Of a stretch of DNA of 64,000 nt, positions 15,861-24,418 are shown in pieces. Every line of letters begins with the position of its first letter. Within the stretch, counting starts at the first letter, position 1. The notes beneath the pieces were generated by a model. That model had not been told where the DNA came from and ran no database searches. It saw only the letters and a program-made list of their open reading frames with translations. This DNA comes from Rhodovastum sp963714255 (GTDB lineage Bacteria > Pseudomonadota > Alphaproteobacteria > Acetobacterales > Acetobacteraceae), in the NCBI GenBank assembly GCA_963714255.1, contig CAVQNU010000021.1, positions 62,001 through 126,000 on the forward strand, in the 5' to 3' direction. A program made the translations under genes and the position numbers.

Positions 15861-16727
15861 ATGTGGATGTCAGGGTTGCTCGTTCAGGTGCTGAACGGGC
15901 TGCAATACGGCCTGCTGCTGTTCCTGATCAGCAGCGGGCTGACGCTGGTGTTCGGCGTCATGGGGATTATCAACCTGGCGCATGGCAGCCTGTTCATGCT
16001 GGGGGCGTATCTGGCTTTCGCGGTCGTGCGGAGCGGCGCCTCGCTGTGGGTGGCGCTGGCGGTCGCGGTGACCGGCGGGGCGGTGTTCGGCGTGCTGTTG
16101 GAACGCGTGCTGTTCCGCCGCTTCCGCACGCGCGATCACCTGGATCAGGTGTTGCTGACGTTCGCGCTCATTTTGCTGTTCGAGGAGGCGCGGGCGGCGC
16201 TGATCGACAACCAGTTCCATAGCGTGGCCGTGCCGGAGGCGTTCGATTTCTCGGTGCCGGTGATCGGCGGTTTTTCCTATTCGGCCTATCGGCTGCTGGT
16301 GCTGGCGGTGTGTCTGGCGGTGGCGGCTGCGATGTTCCTGCTGCTCGAACGCACCCGCATCGGCTCGGCGGTGCGGGCGGCCGCGGAGAACGCTGAAATG
16401 GTCGATCTGCTGGGCATCGATGCGCGGCTGATCTATGCGCTGGTGTTCGCCGCCGGCACCGCGCTGGCGATGCTGGCGGGCGCCCTGGCCGCCCCGATCC
16501 AGTCGGTGTATCCTGGGATGGGGCAGGGGTTTCTCATTGTTTCCTTCGTCGTGGTGGTGATCGGTGGGCTTGGGTCCATGGCCGGCGCCTTCTGGGGGGC
16601 GCTGCTGGTGGGACTGATCGATACGCTGTGCACCGCCTATGTGCCGGTGCTGGCCGGCGCCTCGATTTACGTGCTGATGGCGGCCGTGCTGCTGTGGCGG
16701 CCGGCTGGCCTTTTCGCGCGGGCCTGA
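15861..16727 (+). CDS. Branched-chain amino acid ABC transporter permease (LivH type)
   Basis: Inner-membrane permease of 288 aa with about eight helices. The N-terminus QVLNGLQYGLLLFLISSGLT and the next helix VFGVMGIINLAHGSLFMLGA are characteristic of LivH. It pairs with the LivM-type permease four bases downstream to form the membrane channel. The start is 7 bases after the binding-protein stop, within the same operon. Confidence 0.92.
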   Translation: MWMSGLLVQVLNGLQYGLLLFLISSGLTLVFGVMGIINLAHGSLFMLGAYLAFAVVRSGASLWVALAVAVTGGAVFGVLLERVLFRRFRTRDHLDQVLLTFALILLFEEARAALIDNQFHSVAVPEAFDFSVPVIGGFSYSAYRLLVLAVCLAVAAAMFLLLERTRIGSAVRAAAENAEMVDLLGIDARLIYALVFAAGTALAMLAGALAAPIQSVYPGMGQGFLIVSFVVVVIGGLGSMAGAFWGALLVGLIDTLCTAYVPVLAGASIYVLMAAVLLWRPAGLFARA

Positions 16728-16731
16728 GCGC

Positions 16732-17685
16732 ATGATTCTGGCGTCCCTGCGGCTGAATTTCCTGTTTTTCGTGCTGGCGGTGCTGCTGGCCTGTGCGCCG
16801 CTGTATGCGTCCCCCTACTATCTTGAGCTTGCGTCCACCGCGCTGGTGGCGGCGATGTTCGCACTGAGCCTGCAGTTGCTGGTGGGCGGCACTGGGCTGG
16901 TCAGCCTCGGGCATGCGGCGTTTTTCGGGCTCGGCGCCTATTCGGTGTATCTGACGACGCAGTTTCTCGGCGCGCCGCCTTCCATCCTGGTGACCCTGGC
17001 TGCCGCCGCGGTGCTGGCGGGGGGGGCGGCGCTGGCGATCGGCGTGCTGGTGCTGCGCACGTCGGGCTTTTTTTTCCTGATGAGCACGCTTGCCTTCGGG
17101 CAGATGCTGTTCTTCATTTTCCACGACACCAGCCTCGGCGGCGGCAACGACGGCGCGTTCATCCAGCGTCCGGTGTTCGGGTTGGGCGGTCTGGAGTTGG
17201 TGGTTTCGCGCGCCGACCGGCCGGCCGTGCTGCTGCTGCTTAATCTTTTCGTTCTCGTGCTGATGTATACCACGTTGCAGGGGCTGATGCGTACCTTGTT
17301 CGGCCGCGCGCTGCTGGGCATCAAGGCGAACGAGCACCGCATGGCGGCGACCGGCCATGACGTGCGCGGCCTGAAACTGGCGGCGTTTGCGCTGGCCGGC
17401 ATGCTGGCCGGCATCGCCGGGCACATGTCCGCCGTGACGGATGCGTTCGTGACCCCCGACATGCTGGGCTGGCACCGCTCGGCGGATGCGTTGCTGATGG
17501 TGCTGCTCGGCGGCATCGGCACGCTGTATGGCCCGATTCTCGGCGCCTTCGCGTTCACCGCGGTTGCCGAGGTGAGCCAGTCGATCACCGAGCGGCAGGG
17601 TCTGGTGGAGGGGCTGGTGGTGCTGGCGGTGGTGCTGGCCTTGCCGCGCGGGCTTGCCGGTCTGCGCCGCGGCGCCGCGTCATGA
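16732..17685 (+). CDS. Branched-chain amino acid ABC transporter permease (LivM type)
   Basis: Second permease, 317 aa, with about nine to ten hydrophobic helices and the LivM signature LVSLGHAAFFGLGAYSVYL around 61-79. The conserved loop near the C-terminus (LLGGIGTLYGPILGAF) that contacts the ATPase is present. The stop overlaps the ATPase gene start (ATGA), consistent with coupled translation. Confidence 0.92.
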   Translation: MILASLRLNFLFFVLAVLLACAPLYASPYYLELASTALVAAMFALSLQLLVGGTGLVSLGHAAFFGLGAYSVYLTTQFLGAPPSILVTLAAAAVLAGGAALAIGVLVLRTSGFFFLMSTLAFGQMLFFIFHDTSLGGGNDGAFIQRPVFGLGGLELVVSRADRPAVLLLLNLFVLVLMYTTLQGLMRTLFGRALLGIKANEHRMAATGHDVRGLKLAAFALAGMLAGIAGHMSAVTDAFVTPDMLGWHRSADALLMVLLGGIGTLYGPILGAFAFTAVAEVSQSITERQGLVEGLVVLAVVLALPRGLAGLRRGAAS

Positions 17686-18428
17686 CGCTGGTGCTGGAGG
17701 CGGTGCGGCTTTCCCGCCGCTTCGGGGGGTTGCGCGCGGTCAGCGACGTGTCGCTGGAATTGCATCGCGGGGAGTTGCATGCCGTGATCGGCCCGAACGG
17801 CGCCGGCAAAAGCACGCTGGTGAACCTGCTGTCGGGCGAGCTCGCGCCCGATTCCGGCAGCATCCGCATCGAGGGAAAGGATGTGACCGGGCGGGCGAAC
17901 TGGCAGCTCGCCAGGGCGGGGATCGGGCGTTCGTTTCAGCGCACGAATGTCATGCTGGCGATGACGGTGCTGGAGAATGTGCGTCTGGCGGCGCAGGCGG
18001 TGCTGGTGCCGCGCGGGCATTTGCTGCGGCTGGTGGCCGATGAGGCGCCGCCGTTGCATGCGGCCTGTGTGTCGCTGTTGCGTGTCGGTCTCGCCGAGGT
18101 GGGTGGCCGCGTGGCCGGCACGCTCAGCCACGGCCAGTTGCGTTTGCTGGAGATCGCCATCGCGTTGGCCGCAAGGCCGCGGGTGCTGTTGCTGGACGAG
18201 CCGCTGGCCGGCATGGGTCCGGAGGAGAGCGAGCGGCTTGCCGCGCTGCTGCGCGAGCTCGCGCGCGACCATGCGGTGCTGCTGATCGAGCACGACATGG
18301 ACGTTGTGTTTTCCGTCGCCGACACGATGACGGTGATGGTGGACGGGCGTGTGCTGGAACGCGGCCCGCCGGCGCGGATTCGCGACTCCGCCGCAGTGCG
18401 CGAAGCCTATCTGGGCCACGACACATGA
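17682..18428 (+). CDS. Branched-chain amino acid ABC transporter ATP-binding protein (LivG type)
   Basis: Cytoplasmic ATPase of 248 aa driving the importer. Walker A GPNGAGKST is at 37-45, the Q-loop region RSFQRTN follows near 85-91, the signature reads LSHGQ (148-152), Walker B is VLLLDEP (about 168-174) and the switch His lies in LIEHDMD. The His in the signature is a common LivG variation. It pairs with the LivF-type subunit, whose start overlaps this stop by four bases. Confidence 0.93.
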   Translation: MTLVLEAVRLSRRFGGLRAVSDVSLELHRGELHAVIGPNGAGKSTLVNLLSGELAPDSGSIRIEGKDVTGRANWQLARAGIGRSFQRTNVMLAMTVLENVRLAAQAVLVPRGHLLRLVADEAPPLHAACVSLLRVGLAEVGGRVAGTLSHGQLRLLEIAIALAARPRVLLLDEPLAGMGPEESERLAALLRELARDHAVLLIEHDMDVVFSVADTMTVMVDGRVLERGPPARIRDSAAVREAYLGHDT

Positions 18429-19207
18429 GCGAAGAGGTTCCAGGGCTAAGCCCTGGTGGGGTCCAGGGGCAAAGCCCCTGGCGGGGTCGAGGGGCGGAGC
18501 CCCCGCTTCTTGAAGCCCGAGGCCTGGTCGCCGGCTACGGTTCAAGCCGCGTGCTGAGAGGCGTAGACTTCGTTGTCAGCAAAGGCGAGGCCGTCGGCCT
18601 GATGGGCCGCAACGGCATGGGCAAGACCACGTTGTTACGTTGCCTGTTAGGCCTGTTACCGGCCGAGGAAGGGCAGGTGCTGCTCGACGGTGCGGATGTG
18701 TCGCGCGAGCCCGCGTTCCGCCGGGTGCGCCGGGGCATTGCGGTGGTGCCGGAGGGGCGGGGCGTGTTCGGCTCGCTCAGCGTGATCGAGAATCTGCGCC
18801 TGGCGGCAAGGCCAGGCGTGGACGGGCGGCGGGAGTGGACCGAGGCGCGGGTGCTGGACCTGTTCCCGCGGTTGCGACAGCGCCTGGACAATCGCGGCAA
18901 CCATTTGTCGGGCGGCGAGCAGCAGATGCTGTCGGTTGGTCGGGCGCTGATGACCAATCCGCGGCTGTTGATTCTGGACGAGGCCACCGAGGGGTTGGCG
19001 CCGCTGATGCGCGACGAGATCTGGCGCACGATCCGCACAGTGCGTGCGGCGGGGATTGCGACGATCGTGGTGGACCGCACGGTATCGGCGGTGTTGTCGC
19101 TGGCCGATAGCGTGACGGTGCTGGTGAAGGGGAGCGTCGTTTACGCCGGCGCCCCCGACACGCTGCGGCGGGATGCCGAGTTCATGCACCGCCATCTGGG
19201 GGTGTAG
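18425..19207 (+). CDS. Branched-chain amino acid ABC transporter ATP-binding protein (LivF type) with repeat-derived N-terminus
   Basis: Second ATPase of the importer, 260 aa. Walker A GRNGMGKTT is at 61-69, signature LSGGEQQM starts at 161, and Walker B LLILDEATEGL follows. The usual LivF N-terminus begins at about PLLEARGLVAGYG (27-39). The 22 residues before it (Gly/Pro/Arg/Ser-rich) are encoded by a palindromic intergenic-type repeat lying in frame between the overlapping start codon and the domain. The start at 18425 overlaps the LivG stop (ATGA) and no later start would keep the first strand. The 3' end overlaps a convergent gene by 26 bases. Confidence 0.88.
   Translation: MSEEVPGLSPGGVQGQSPWRGRGAEPPLLEARGLVAGYGSSRVLRGVDFVVSKGEAVGLMGRNGMGKTTLLRCLLGLLPAEEGQVLLDGADVSREPAFRRVRRGIAVVPEGRGVFGSLSVIENLRLAARPGVDGRREWTEARVLDLFPRLRQRLDNRGNHLSGGEQQMLSVGRALMTNPRLLILDEATEGLAPLMRDEIWRTIRTVRAAGIATIVVDRTVSAVLSLADSVTVLVKGSVVYAGAPDTLRRDAEFMHRHLGV
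18440..18510. repeat. Palindromic repeat inside the livF coding start
   Basis: Three stacked inverted repeats: CCAGGGCTAAGCCCTGG (18440-18456), CCAGGGGCAAAGCCCCTGG (about 18463-18481) and a GGGGCGGAGCCCC hairpin (about 18491-18503). This is related to, but distinct from, the main palindrome family. It adds 22-23 codons without breaking the livF frame. Confidence 0.85.
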
Positions 19208-22025
19208 GCGAGGTCATTGCCATATCCAGGACGCGTACCGAATGCACTGCTGTCCGGCCCGCGAGGTCGTGGATCTGCTGGCGGCAGGAGGTGCCGTCGG
19301 CGACGATCAAGTCTTCGGCGTCCGCGGCGCGGATGGCGGGGAGCAGCCCTGCCTCGGCCATTGCGCGTGATATGTCCTGCGTTTCTTCCTGGTAGCCGAA
19401 TGCGCCGGCCATGCCGCAGCAGGACGCGGCGATCGAATTGACGGTGAGGCCAGGGACCTGCCGCAGGGCGGCGAGGGCGGGGGTAAACGCGCCAAAGCTT
19501 TTTTGGTGGCAATGACCGTGCACATGCGCGGTTCGCGGCAGCGGTGAGAGCGGCAGCGTGCGCGCGGCGAGAAATTCGCCGAGGAGAACTGCGCGGCCGG
19601 CGAGGGCGCGTGCCTCGGCACCGGGCAGGAGCGACGGGAACTCGTCTTTCAAGGTGAACAGGCAGGACGGTTCCAGCCCCACGACGGGCGCCGTGCCGCG
19701 CAAGGCCGCGAGGGTTCGTCGCGCTTCGTCGCGCGCGCGCCCCACCATGCCGGCGGCGAGGTAGGTCCGGCCGCAGCACAGCGGGCGGGCGCCGCCGCGG
19801 GCAACCGCAGGGGAAAGACCGGCGGTGCGCAGCACGCGCAGGGCGGCGCGCAGGTTTTCGGGTTCGAAATGCCGGTTGAAGCAGTCCGCGAACAGAACGA
19901 CGTCGCCTTCGGCCGGCGCCTCGGTGTCGCCAAACGCATCGCCACGAAACGCCGGCAACGATCGCCCGGCGGCAAAACCCAGGCGTGGCGCTGCGACTTT
20001 CTGCAGCGCATTGGCGAGTGCCGGTACGCGTCCGGCAAACGTGGCGATGCGCGGCAGTTCGGCCACCATGCGCTCGCGCAGCGCGACGCCATGGCGGTGG
20101 GCGCGCGCCGCCAGCACCTCGATTTTCATCTTCGCCATGTCGACGCCGGTCGGGCATTCGCGCCGGCAGGCTTTGCACGACACGCATAGTTTCATGGCGT
20201 CGGCCACGGCATCGGAGGCCATGGCGTCGCGGCCAAGCTGGCCGGTGAGGGCCAGGCGCAGCGTGTTGGCGCGGCCCCGCGTCAGATGCGCTTCGTCGCG
20301 GGTGGCGCGATAGGACGGGCACATCACGCCGGCATCGAAGCTGCGGCAGGTGCCGTTGTTGTTGCACATCTCCACCGCCCCCAGCATGCCGCCGAGCGGG
20401 CCGGGCCAGGCCGACCAATCGAGCTTCGGGGTGAAACCGGGCGCCGCCGCATAGTCCGGCGGGGTGCGCAGCAGCGAACGGTCATCCATGCGCGGCGGCC
20501 GCACGATGCGGCCCGGGTTCAGCAGACCGGCGGGATCGAACGCGTCCTTCACCGTCTCGAACGCCGCGGCGATGCGTGGGCCGAACATGGCGGGGTGGAA
20601 CTCGCTGCGGGCGATGCCGTCGCCGTGCTCGCCGGAATGGCTGCCCTTGTAGGCGCGGACGAGGGCGAAACATTCCTCGGCGATCGCGCGCATGCGCGCG
20701 ACGTTGGCGGGGTCTTTCATGTTCAGCACCGGGCGGACATGCAGGCAGCCGACCGAGGCGTGCGCATACCAGGTGCCCTTGGTGCCGTGCCGGGCGAACA
20801 CCTCGTTCAGCCGCTCGGTGTAGTCGGCCAGATCGTCGAGATCGACGGCGCAGTCCTCGATGAACGACACCGGTTTGCCGTCGCCCTTCATCGACATCAT
20901 GATGTTCAGCCCGGCCTCGCGCACGTCGGCGATGGCGGCCTGAAAGCCTGGGTCGGTTGCGCGCACCACCGTGCCGGGCAGGCCGAGATCGGCCATCATC
21001 GTGTCCAGCTCGGCGAGTTTGGCGTGGAGAGGCGAGTTTTCGTGGCCGTGGAACTCAACGATCAGAAGGGAATCGGGTTCGCCGATGAGCATGCGGTCGA
21101 TGGTGGCGCGGTAGATTGGAATCGCCCGGCCGAGATCGATCATGGTGCGGTCCACCAGTTCGACGGCTTCGGGATCAAGCGTGACAAGGTGCCGCGCCGC
21201 CTCCATGGCGCGGCGGAAGGTGGGGAACTGGCAGATGCCGAGAACCTTGCGCGGCTTGATGGGCGAAAGTTTCAGCTCCAGGGCTGCGGAAAAGGCGAGC
21301 GTGCCCTCCGACCCGACCAGCAGCCGGGCCAGATTATCGCGGCCGGACGCGCGCGCGGCCGGCGTCAGCGCGTCGATGTTATAGCCGCCGACACGGCGCA
21401 ACTGGCGCGGAAACCGCGCTTCGATTTCCCCCGCCTCCGCGGCGCCAAGGGCGCGCAGGCGTTGCACGAGTCCGGTCATGCCGGCATCGTCCGCCATCGC
21501 GCCAAACCGGTGGCGCGTGCCGTCGGCCAGAATCGCGTCGATGGAGGCCACGTTGTCGGCCATCAGCCCGTAGCGGATTGACTTCGCGCCGCAGGAATTG
21601 TTGCCCGCCATGCCGCCAATAGTACAGCGCGCATGGGTGCTCGGATCGACCGGGAAGAACAGACCATGCGGCCGCAGAGCGGCGTTCAGATGGCCCAGCA
21701 CCAGGCCGGGCTCGACCAGCGCTGTGCGCGCCCGCACATCCACCGCCAGGATGCGGCGCAAATGCTTACTGCAGTCGATCACGAGGGCGCGATTGACCGT
21801 CTGTCCGCACTGGCTGGTGCCGCCGCCACGCGCCAATACCGGCACGCCCGCCTCGCGGCAAACCGCCAGCGCGGCCGCCACATCGTCGATGCTCCGCGGC
21901 ACGATTACGCCCTCGGGCATCACCTGGTAGATCGAGGCGTCGGTGGCGTAGCGCCCGCGATCGGCATCGGTGAACAAAACCTCGGCCCGCGTCTCGCGGC
22001 GCAGACGGTCGGCGAGGGGGGACAT
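19182..22025 (-). CDS. FAD-binding and (Fe-S)-binding oxidoreductase (D-2-hydroxyacid dehydrogenase, YdiJ/GlcD type)
   Basis: Large fused dehydrogenase of 947 aa. The N-terminal FAD_binding_4 domain has GGGTSQCGQTVN (67-78) and NNSCGAKSIRYG. The FAD-oxidase C-terminal domain follows with HASVGCLHVRP and GEHGDGI. A 4Fe-4S motif (CVSCKACRRECP, about 611-622) and CCG-type cysteine-rich segments (LCCGRTYLA and SCCGMAGAFG) lie towards the C-terminus. Such fusions oxidise D-lactate, D-2-hydroxyglutarate or similar acids and pass electrons to the respiratory chain; the substrate is not decided here. The start at 22025 has an AGGAGA site that is part of a palindrome shared with the divergent aminotransferase. 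Confidence 0.87.
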   Translation of the reverse strand: MSPLADRLRRETRAEVLFTDADRGRYATDASIYQVMPEGVIVPRSIDDVAAALAVCREAGVPVLARGGGTSQCGQTVNRALVIDCSKHLRRILAVDVRARTALVEPGLVLGHLNAALRPHGLFFPVDPSTHARCTIGGMAGNNSCGAKSIRYGLMADNVASIDAILADGTRHRFGAMADDAGMTGLVQRLRALGAAEAGEIEARFPRQLRRVGGYNIDALTPAARASGRDNLARLLVGSEGTLAFSAALELKLSPIKPRKVLGICQFPTFRRAMEAARHLVTLDPEAVELVDRTMIDLGRAIPIYRATIDRMLIGEPDSLLIVEFHGHENSPLHAKLAELDTMMADLGLPGTVVRATDPGFQAAIADVREAGLNIMMSMKGDGKPVSFIEDCAVDLDDLADYTERLNEVFARHGTKGTWYAHASVGCLHVRPVLNMKDPANVARMRAIAEECFALVRAYKGSHSGEHGDGIARSEFHPAMFGPRIAAAFETVKDAFDPAGLLNPGRIVRPPRMDDRSLLRTPPDYAAAPGFTPKLDWSAWPGPLGGMLGAVEMCNNNGTCRSFDAGVMCPSYRATRDEAHLTRGRANTLRLALTGQLGRDAMASDAVADAMKLCVSCKACRRECPTGVDMAKMKIEVLAARAHRHGVALRERMVAELPRIATFAGRVPALANALQKVAAPRLGFAAGRSLPAFRGDAFGDTEAPAEGDVVLFADCFNRHFEPENLRAALRVLRTAGLSPAVARGGARPLCCGRTYLAAGMVGRARDEARRTLAALRGTAPVVGLEPSCLFTLKDEFPSLLPGAEARALAGRAVLLGEFLAARTLPLSPLPRTAHVHGHCHQKSFGAFTPALAALRQVPGLTVNSIAASCCGMAGAFGYQEETQDISRAMAEAGLLPAIRAADAEDLIVADGTSCRQQIHDLAGRTAVHSVRVLDMAMTSPTPPDGGA

Positions 22026-22028
22026 GGA

Positions 22029-22290
22029 GTGCGTCTCCTGGGCAGTCGGGTGAAGGAAGAAAGGCCAGGGCTCTGCCCTGGACCCGCCAAGGGGCAGTGG
22101 CCCCTTGGAACCCATTACTTTTTAGACAGTTGTTTTGAGAGGGGGGTGAGCAGTTGAACCGGATCATCTCCTCACCCCCCTCTCAAAACAACTGTCTAAA
22201 GTAGCGGGGTCCAGGGGCCTTGTGGCCCTTGGCGGGTCCAGGGCAGAGCCCTGGCCTTTCTTCCTTCACCCACCTGCCCAGGAGACGCAC
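22029..22290. repeat. Palindromic intergenic element, copy 4, spanning a divergent gene pair
   Basis: A 262-bp palindrome filling almost the whole gap between two divergent start codons. The outermost 17 bases gtgcgtctcctgggcag (22029-22045) are perfectly mirrored at 22274-22290. They include an AGGAGA ribosome binding site for each gene (minus strand 22034-22039, plus strand 22280-22285). Inside lie the copy-specific GGTGAAGGAAGAAAGG arms, the usual hairpins and a central stem GTTTTGAGAGGGGGG mirrored as CCCCCCTCTCAAAAC. Confidence 0.93.
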
Positions 22291-22292
22291 CC

Positions 22293-23465
22293 ATGCCCGC
22301 CACCCCGCCCGGACGTCATTTCCTGCAGATTCCCGGCCCCACCAACGTGCCGGACCGGGTGTTGCGGGCGATGGACTATCCCACCATGGACCATCGCGGC
22401 CCGGCCTTCGGCCCGCTGGGCCTGCGCATCCTGGCCAGGCTGAAACGCATCTTCCGCACCGACAGTGAGGTGGTGATCTACCCGGCCTCCGGCACCGGCG
22501 CGTGGGAGGCGGCGCTGAGCAATACGCTCTCGCCCGGCGATACGGTGCTCATGTGCCGCACCGGCTGGTTCGCCACGCTGTGGAAGGAAATGGCGGAGAA
22601 GCTTGGCCTCGATGCGGTGTTCATCGACACCGACTGGCGCCGCGGCGCGGATGTGGCCGGCATCGGGGCCGCGCTGGCGCAGGACGGCGCCCGGCGCATC
22701 AAGGCGGTTTGCGTGGTGCACAATGAAACCTCCACCGGCTGCACCAGCCGCATCGACGAGGTGCGCGCGGCGATCGACGCCGCCGGCCATCCGGCGCTGC
22801 TGCTGGTGGATACGATTTCCTCGCTCGGCAGCATCGACTATCGCCACGACGCATGGGGCGTGGACGTGACCGTCGCCGGCTCGCAGAAGGGGCTGATGCT
22901 GCCGCCTGGCCTGTCGTTCAACGCCATCAGCGCCAAGGCGCTGGCGGCGGCGGCGAACGCCAAACTTCCGCGCAGCTACTGGGACTGGCGGCCGATGTTG
23001 GCCGCCAACGCCACGGGTTATTTCCCTTACACACCTGCCACCAACCTCCTGTATGGCCTCGATGCGGCACTGGACATGCTGCTGGAGGAAGGGCTGGAGT
23101 GCGTGTTCGCTCGCCACGACCGCCACGCCGAGGCCACGCGAACCGCCGTGCGCGCCTGGGGCCTGGACATCCAGTGCGCCGATCCGCGGCATTATTCGTC
23201 TTCGCTCACCGCGGTGCGAGTCCCGGATGGGCACTCGGCCAACGCGCTGCGGGCGGTGATCCTGGAGCGATTTAACATGAGCCTGGGCAACGGGCTCGGC
23301 CCGCTGAACGACCGCGTGTTCCGCATCGGCCACCTGGGCGATTTTTCCGATCTGATGCTGGTGGGCACGCTGGGCGGGGTGGAGATGGGGCTGCGCGCCG
23401 CCGGCGTGCCGCACCGGCCGGGCGGAGTGCAGGCGGCGATGGAATATCTGGCCGGCGCACCCTAG
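22293..23465 (+). CDS. Serine--glyoxylate-type PLP aminotransferase
   Basis: Class V aminotransferase of 390 aa, close to serine-glyoxylate and alanine-glyoxylate aminotransferases. It has the opening FLQIPGPTNVPDRVLRAM, the HRGPAF segment, ASGTGAWEAALSN, the cofactor Asp in LLLVDTISSLGS and the Schiff-base lysine K199 in GSQKGLMLPPG. It probably transfers the amino group of serine or alanine to glyoxylate. The neighbouring dehydrogenase may handle hydroxyacids from the same metabolism, but this is only context. The ATG is 7 bases after an AGGAGA site inside the palindrome. Confidence 0.88.
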   Translation: MPATPPGRHFLQIPGPTNVPDRVLRAMDYPTMDHRGPAFGPLGLRILARLKRIFRTDSEVVIYPASGTGAWEAALSNTLSPGDTVLMCRTGWFATLWKEMAEKLGLDAVFIDTDWRRGADVAGIGAALAQDGARRIKAVCVVHNETSTGCTSRIDEVRAAIDAAGHPALLLVDTISSLGSIDYRHDAWGVDVTVAGSQKGLMLPPGLSFNAISAKALAAAANAKLPRSYWDWRPMLAANATGYFPYTPATNLLYGLDAALDMLLEEGLECVFARHDRHAEATRTAVRAWGLDIQCADPRHYSSSLTAVRVPDGHSANALRAVILERFNMSLGNGLGPLNDRVFRIGHLGDFSDLMLVGTLGGVEMGLRAAGVPHRPGGVQAAMEYLAGAP

Positions 23466-23495
23466 ATCAGCCGCAGCCGCAATGGGAACGCACAG

Positions 23496-24371
23496 ATGAT
23501 CGAAGCCTGGACCTGGCCCACGCCGAACGGCCACAAGCTGCACATCGCGCTGGAGGAGCTGGAACTTCCCTACAAGGTGATCCCGATCAACATCAGTGCC
23601 GGCGATCAGTTCAAGCCGGAATTCCTGGCCATCACCCCCAACCACCGCATTCCCGCCATCGTCGATCCCGACGGGCCCGGGGGCGAACCGATCACCCTGT
23701 TCGAATCCGGCGCCATCCTGATCTACCTGGCCGAGAAGACCGGCCGCCTCATCCCCGCGGCCCCGCAGGCCCGCTACACCTGCCTGCAATGGGTGATGTT
23801 TCAGATGGGCGGCGTCGGGCCGATGTTCGGCCAGTTCAACCACTTCAGCAACTATGCGCCGGAAAAAATTCCGTACGCAATCGAGCGCTACCAAAACGAG
23901 GTGATCCGCCTGCATCGGGTGCTGGAAAAGCGCCTCGCTCAGGAAGCGTTTCTGGCGGGGGATGACTACTCGATCGCCGATATCGTCACCTATCCCTGGT
24001 TGCGCCACCCGCATCGCCGCAACGTCGACTTCAACGATTTCCCCAACGTCAAACGATGGTTCGAGGTGATCGACGCCCGGCCGGCGGTGCAGCGCGGCTG
24101 CGCCGTGCTGGCCGAGCACCAGCGCAAGGGCGCGATCACCGAACTCGGCCCGCGAGGTGCTGTTCGGCAAGACTCAGTTCATCGCCCGCTGAAATGGCCG
24201 CGCGGGCCCGCTGTCGCGCAGCCGGTTCACAATTTCGGCATCGCTGACGACGGCTTCTGCCGCTGTCCTAACCTAGGCGGGCGGCCGTTGCGGTTTCGCG
24301 CCGGACCGGCTTATCCGGCGCGGTCCGTCCGGTGCCACTGCGACTATCTTTGCGGCACGCGGTGGTTGTAG
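23496..24371 (+). CDS. Glutathione S-transferase (nu class, YfcG/Yghu-like), C-terminus frameshifted
   Basis: Cytosolic glutathione transferase. The thioredoxin-like domain (about 1-85) has TWPTPNGHKLHIALEELELP and the glutathione-binding Glu-Ser in FESGAILIYLAEKTG; the helical domain follows. After GAITEL (about residue 216) the frame as read gives 70 non-family residues to 24371. Removing one C from the CCC at 24149-24151 gives GREVLFGKTQFIAR and a TGA at 24190-24192, matching the usual GST end. A one-base insertion, real or a consensus error, is therefore likely; the intended gene is 23496-24192. Confidence 0.82.
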   Translation: MIEAWTWPTPNGHKLHIALEELELPYKVIPINISAGDQFKPEFLAITPNHRIPAIVDPDGPGGEPITLFESGAILIYLAEKTGRLIPAAPQARYTCLQWVMFQMGGVGPMFGQFNHFSNYAPEKIPYAIERYQNEVIRLHRVLEKRLAQEAFLAGDDYSIADIVTYPWLRHPHRRNVDFNDFPNVKRWFEVIDARPAVQRGCAVLAEHQRKGAITELGPRGAVRQDSVHRPLKWPRGPAVAQPVHNFGIADDGFCRCPNLGGRPLRFRAGPAYPARSVRCHCDYLCGTRWL

Positions 24372-24418
24372 TGTTGCCGCCCACATGCTCCCGGCAAGGA
24401 AGGCACCGCTCGCCGCCG

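Noticed and set aside
22026..22115. N-terminal extension of the FAD/Fe-S dehydrogenase starting MGSKGPLPLGG
   Set aside because: These residues are translated repeat sequence that recurs upstream of other genes; the start at 22025 has a proper ribosome binding site.
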